Below, in pieces: positions 14,019 through 16,669 of a stretch of DNA of 16,669 nt. Numbering within the stretch: position 1 is the first letter of the stretch; each line of letters starts with the position of its first letter. The notes beneath the pieces are model-generated. The model was not told the origin of the DNA and did no database searches. It saw nothing but the letters and a program-made list of their open reading frames with translations. The stretch lies in the NCBI GenBank assembly GCA_900556645.1, contig USPJ01000004.1, forward strand, positions 1 to 16,669. Direction: 5' to 3'. This stretch comes from an uncultured Lachnospiraceae bacterium (lineage in GTDB: Bacteria; Bacillota_A; Clostridia; Lachnospirales; Lachnospiraceae). Both the position numbers and the translations under genes were made by a program.

Positions 14019-15800
14019 CTATAACTTTTCTCTTATCTGCTGGATAATTCCTGCAATCAAGCCTGCACGGTTGAAAGGTGTCATCATATAATATCCGTCT
14101 GCCGTATCCCGTAAATCCTGTGCAATCTCTACCGCAATCTCAGTAGCCACCGCTTCTGCTTCTTCCCGGCTCATATCTTCTCTGTAACGATTTACAATTT
14201 CCTCCGGTACAAAAATACCCGGCATTTCATTGGCTACGAATTTTGCATTTTTGTAGCTGACCAACGGCATAATGCCGCAGAACAACTTTGCATCTATTCG
14301 CTCTTTGATATAAGAAAGTCTCTCCACATCTTCCTTAGAATACACCGGCTGTGTCATAAAACATCTGCATCCCGCGTCTATTTTCTGCTGCATCCGGCGT
14401 ATGATGGCATCCGGGTTCGCCCCATGATAATTCAAGGCTCCCGCATAAAATACCGGCTCTTCGGCAAAGACATCCCGATTCATTTCCCGTACATATTCCA
14501 TAAAACGGATGGAATTGAAATCGAAAACTCCGGTAATATGACCTCTGGCATCCCTTGGCACCGGATCACCGGTGACAATCAGAAAATGACGGATTTCATT
14601 CATGTAGGCTCCCAACATAGCAGAACGCAAAGCAACCACATTTCGATCTCTGCAGCAAACATGAGGCATAACCGAAACCCCTGTTTTTCTCTGGACTGCT
14701 GCCGCCAACTGCATCGCATCCATTCTGGCTCTCGCCATAGGAGAATCTCCAAAGGTAATCAAATCCACTCCTGCCTCTGCCAGCAATTTGCTTCCCTCAA
14801 ATACCTTGTGAGTGTCAATTCCAAAGGGCGGGTCCAACTCCGCAATAATCATTTTTTCCCCATGATTCAGCTTTTTTTCAAATCGGGAAATCCGAACCTC
14901 ACCATTGTCTTCTCCGGTTTTACCAATATTTTTTTCCGCCAGCGGAATCCCTTCTAATTTCTCTGTCAGCTTTTCAATGTAAGCCGGGGTAGTTCCGCAA
15001 CAACCGCCCAAAATATTGATTCCCAAACCTGCAATGGCTTCCATCATTTCCACATAATAATGTTCGTTATTGGAATAGATGGTCTTTCCCCGAAGGGTAT
15101 ATGGATATCCGGCATTTGGAAGTGCCGTCACATATTTATCATTTGGAAAGGTAACGTCTTTTAACATCTGATAGAGATGTGCCGCCTCTACGCCGCAGTT
15201 AAAGCCGTAGGCATCCAATTCCTCCATATGTGCTGCCGTCTGTATCATTCGCTCTATGCCAAGACCGGACTTGGTGTAGCCGCTTTTGTCAAAAGCAAAC
15301 TGGGCAATGATAAATACATCCGCCTTCTTTTTCAAATAAGCTGCCATCGGTTCTATGTAGGTAAAGTCCGACTGTGTTTCAAATACAAAGCATTGAGCTC
15401 CCTGCTCCAAAAAGGTATCACAAATAGTCTGATACTCCTGCAAAATCCCTTCTCTGTCCTCAAAATTCATCTCCGGTATCGGTCCGATATCTGCGGCAAT
15501 GACCACATCCTCTCCCGAAACTTCCACTGCCGATACTGCTGCCTGATAACCGTCCCGAATACACTCCTTTACCTGTTCTATATCCCCTAAAAAGGTGGTG
15601 TTGCAGGCAAAGGTATTGGTACGGATAAATCTGGCACCGCTTCGGATATAATCCAAGTGAATTTCCTGAATCCTCTCCGGACAGCTTAGATTTTCCATCT
15701 CTGCGATTCCGCTTCTTACCGTGTATTTTTTCTCATAATAAGTTCCCATGGCACCGTCTGCAATCAGGCGGTGTTCTTTTAAATATTCTTGTAAGTTCAT
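14019..15800 (-). CDS. Bifunctional homocysteine S-methyltransferase / methylenetetrahydrofolate reductase (YitJ-like)
   Basis: A 593-residue fusion. The N-terminal homocysteine-binding domain (about 1-285) has DGAMGT (15-20) and zinc cysteines C202 (GFNCG) and C267-C268 (GGCCGTTP). The C-terminal flavin-dependent MTHFR domain (about 315-590) has AELDPPFGID (320-329) and VTGDP. The same fusion occurs as YitJ in B. subtilis. The MTHFR half supplies the methyl-folate used by the next gene, metH. Whether the N-terminal half methylates homocysteine itself or delivers it is unknown. The ATG at 15798-15800 has only a weak ribosome site, and no SAM riboswitch, T-box or clear promoter is seen in the 240 bp upstream, which are filled mainly by a repeat. 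Confidence 0.93.
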   Translation of the reverse strand: MNLQEYLKEHRLIADGAMGTYYEKKYTVRSGIAEMENLSCPERIQEIHLDYIRSGARFIRTNTFACNTTFLGDIEQVKECIRDGYQAAVSAVEVSGEDVVIAADIGPIPEMNFEDREGILQEYQTICDTFLEQGAQCFVFETQSDFTYIEPMAAYLKKKADVFIIAQFAFDKSGYTKSGLGIERMIQTAAHMEELDAYGFNCGVEAAHLYQMLKDVTFPNDKYVTALPNAGYPYTLRGKTIYSNNEHYYVEMMEAIAGLGINILGGCCGTTPAYIEKLTEKLEGIPLAEKNIGKTGEDNGEVRISRFEKKLNHGEKMIIAELDPPFGIDTHKVFEGSKLLAEAGVDLITFGDSPMARARMDAMQLAAAVQRKTGVSVMPHVCCRDRNVVALRSAMLGAYMNEIRHFLIVTGDPVPRDARGHITGVFDFNSIRFMEYVREMNRDVFAEEPVFYAGALNYHGANPDAIIRRMQQKIDAGCRCFMTQPVYSKEDVERLSYIKERIDAKLFCGIMPLVSYKNAKFVANEMPGIFVPEEIVNRYREDMSREEAEAVATEIAVEIAQDLRDTADGYYMMTPFNRAGLIAGIIQQIREKL

Positions 15801-15841
15801 CTTTTACTAGGTTCTTTCTTAAAATTTTCTGTCTTTTATTT

Positions 15842-16017
15842 TATGATACCAGAGTCAAAAGGTCTGAAATCCGATGCAAGCTTGCTTGCAAGAGGATTTT
15901 TGACCTCTTGACCCGCCAAAAACATGAGTAAGTAGCCATTTTTCGAAGAAAAATGAGCGGAGTACGAATGTTTTGAAGATTGCGGGAGTACGAAATACGG
16001 AGCAATCTGGTATCATA
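15842..16017. mobile_element. MITE-like structured intergenic repeat, 176 bp
   Basis: Perfect 12-bp terminal inverted repeats (TATGATACCAGA at 15842-15853 and its complement at 16006-16017) bound a non-coding unit. TA at both ends could be a target duplication, as for IS630/Tc1-type elements. Inside are three hairpins: 7 bp (15977-15983 with 16002-16008), 8 bp (15937-15944 with 15948-15955), and a long stem of 13+5+6 bp (15852-15864 with 15902-15914, inner pairs 15868-15872/15894-15898 and 15875-15880/15885-15890). The two G-U pairs of the long stem form only in minus-strand RNA. The decamer GGAGTACGAA occurs twice, 26 bp apart (15959, 15985). It sits between thrS and the methionine genes and encodes nothing convincing. 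Confidence 0.65.
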
Positions 16018-16040
16018 GGTGTCAATTTTTTTGACACCTA
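16016..16040. repeat. Perfect 10-bp inverted repeat after thrS
   Basis: TAGGTGTCAA (16016-16025), a 5-T loop and TTGACACCTA (16031-16040) form a strong hairpin 2 bp after the thrS stop codon. On the thrS strand no T-run follows, because the MITE-like element begins at its end, sharing the terminal TA. It may be the thrS terminator stem, or part of the repeat. Confidence 0.7.
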
Positions 16041-16042
16041 CC

Positions 16043-16669
16043 TTATTTATTTTCTTTTGTTTCAACAGTAACCGGGCGGTTAACGCGGCTTGCGATTTCT
16101 TCTTTGATATCTGCGATAAACTGCTCCAGGCTTCTCTGGCCTTCATCACCTGCAAAATGGCTTCTGACAGATACAAGACCTGCTTCTTCCTCTTTTGCTC
16201 CGGCGATCAGCATGTATGGAATCTTCTGTCCCTGTGCCTCACGGATCTTATATCCGATCTTCTCGGAACGGGTATCCATCTCTGCGCGGATGCCTGCCTC
16301 GTGAAGGGCGTCCAGAACCTTCTTACCGTAATCTGCGTATTTGTCGGAGATTGGCAGAACCTTTACCTGTACCGGTGCAAGCCAGGTTGGGAATGCACCT
16401 GCAAAGTGCTCGATCAGGATACCGATGAAACGCTCAACAGAACCGTAAACAACACGGTGGATCATAATCGGACGATGTTTCTCTCCGTCTGCTCCTGTGT
16501 ATTCCAGTTCGAATCTCTGCGGCAGCTGGAAGTCAAGCTGGATGGTACCGCACTGCCACGTTCTTCCGATGGAGTCTTCCAGATGGAAGTCGATCTTCGG
16601 GCCATAGAATGCGCCGTCGCCTTCATTGACTACATAGTCAAGGCCAAGGTCATCGAGTGCGCCGCGGAG
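16043..16669 (-). CDS. thrS: Threonyl-tRNA synthetase, C-terminal part (5' end beyond window)
   Basis: The frame runs off the right edge with 208 residues visible before the TAA at 16043-16045. It begins in the class II catalytic core with GAFYGPKIDFHLEDSIGRTW, continues with the zinc/aminoacyl-site region QCGTIQLDFQLPQRF and motif-3 type MIHRVVYGSVERF, and ends with the anticodon-binding domain (WLAPVQVKVLPISD, then IPYMLIAGAKEEE). These are diagnostic for ThrRS, which charges tRNA-Thr. The N-terminal TGS and editing domains lie outside the window, as would any T-box leader. A tRNA-Thr gene lies at 5290-5362, about 11 kb away. Confidence 0.97.
   Translation of the reverse strand, partial: LRGALDDLGLDYVVNEGDGAFYGPKIDFHLEDSIGRTWQCGTIQLDFQLPQRFELEYTGADGEKHRPIMIHRVVYGSVERFIGILIEHFAGAFPTWLAPVQVKVLPISDKYADYGKKVLDALHEAGIRAEMDTRSEKIGYKIREAQGQKIPYMLIAGAKEEEAGLVSVRSHFAGDEGQRSLEQFIADIKEEIASRVNRPVTVETKENK

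Noticed and set aside
15842..16017. CRISPR array
   Set aside because: Only two copies of a 10-bp direct repeat, inside a hairpin element; no regular repeat-spacer pattern anywhere in the window.
16016..16040. Overlapping TTGACA in the inverted repeat as a promoter
   Set aside because: No acceptable -10 box at 16-18 bp on either strand.
15801..16042. SAM (S-box) riboswitch or Met T-box before the methionine genes
   Set aside because: Looked for T-box TGG-ACC-GCG and S-box core motifs on the minus strand; none present, only the repeat and hairpins.

Overview
The window reads as chromosome from a spore-forming (or formerly spore-forming) anaerobe of the Bacillota, class Clostridia, most likely a gut Lachnospiraceae (Blautia/Ruminococcus/Roseburia type). 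This is inferred from the sporulation sigma factor gene sigH downstream of cysE-cysS-mrnC-rlmB (the same run as in Bacillus subtilis, where rae1/yacP also lies before sigH), strong AGGAGG ribosome sites, a tRNA-Cys-type T-box leader, a CIRCE heat-shock operator and a corrinoid methionine synthase. No species can be named from sequence alone.

Left part (1-3844): an incomplete small membrane-anchored protein, a TetR-type regulator, then divergently htpG (Hsp90) behind a perfect CIRCE element and a good sigma-A promoter, followed by a small cysteine-rich C_GCAxxG_C_C-type redox protein. A 60-bp stretch with a perfect 16-bp inverted repeat lies between the last two.

Middle (3853-6640): a patch that looks like accessory or decaying DNA. 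It holds a single-gene abortive-infection candidate (AbiJ N-terminal-4 type with a HEPN-like C-terminus), the C-terminal stub of an Rpn/PD-(D/E)XK transposase-nuclease with its original terminator, a tRNA-Thr(GGT) with its own promoter and terminator, a small CX4CX2CX2C protein, and a CNNM/CBS (hemolysin-like) membrane protein that has lost its C-terminal CorC_HlyC domain and a conserved linker.

Right part (6645-16669): core metabolism, all on the minus strand. Upstream to downstream it runs: thrS 3' end; a 176-bp MITE-like structured repeat; a bifunctional homocysteine S-methyltransferase/methylenetetrahydrofolate reductase; metH without its AdoMet reactivation domain; ispF with an extra Cys-rich tail; then a new promoter, a T-box with a Cys (TGC) specifier, and cysE-cysS-mrnC-rlmB-sigH ending at a terminator. 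The first block makes methionine from homocysteine and methyl-folate. The second makes O-acetylserine and charges tRNA-Cys, and its T-box should raise expression when tRNA-Cys is uncharged. rRNA/tRNA-processing genes and the stationary-phase sigma factor ride on the same transcript.

The items most worth a second look are the Abi/Rpn-stub patch, the MITE-like element, the tandem hairpins after the T-box, the ispF tail, the domain-less metH, and CIRCE control of htpG.
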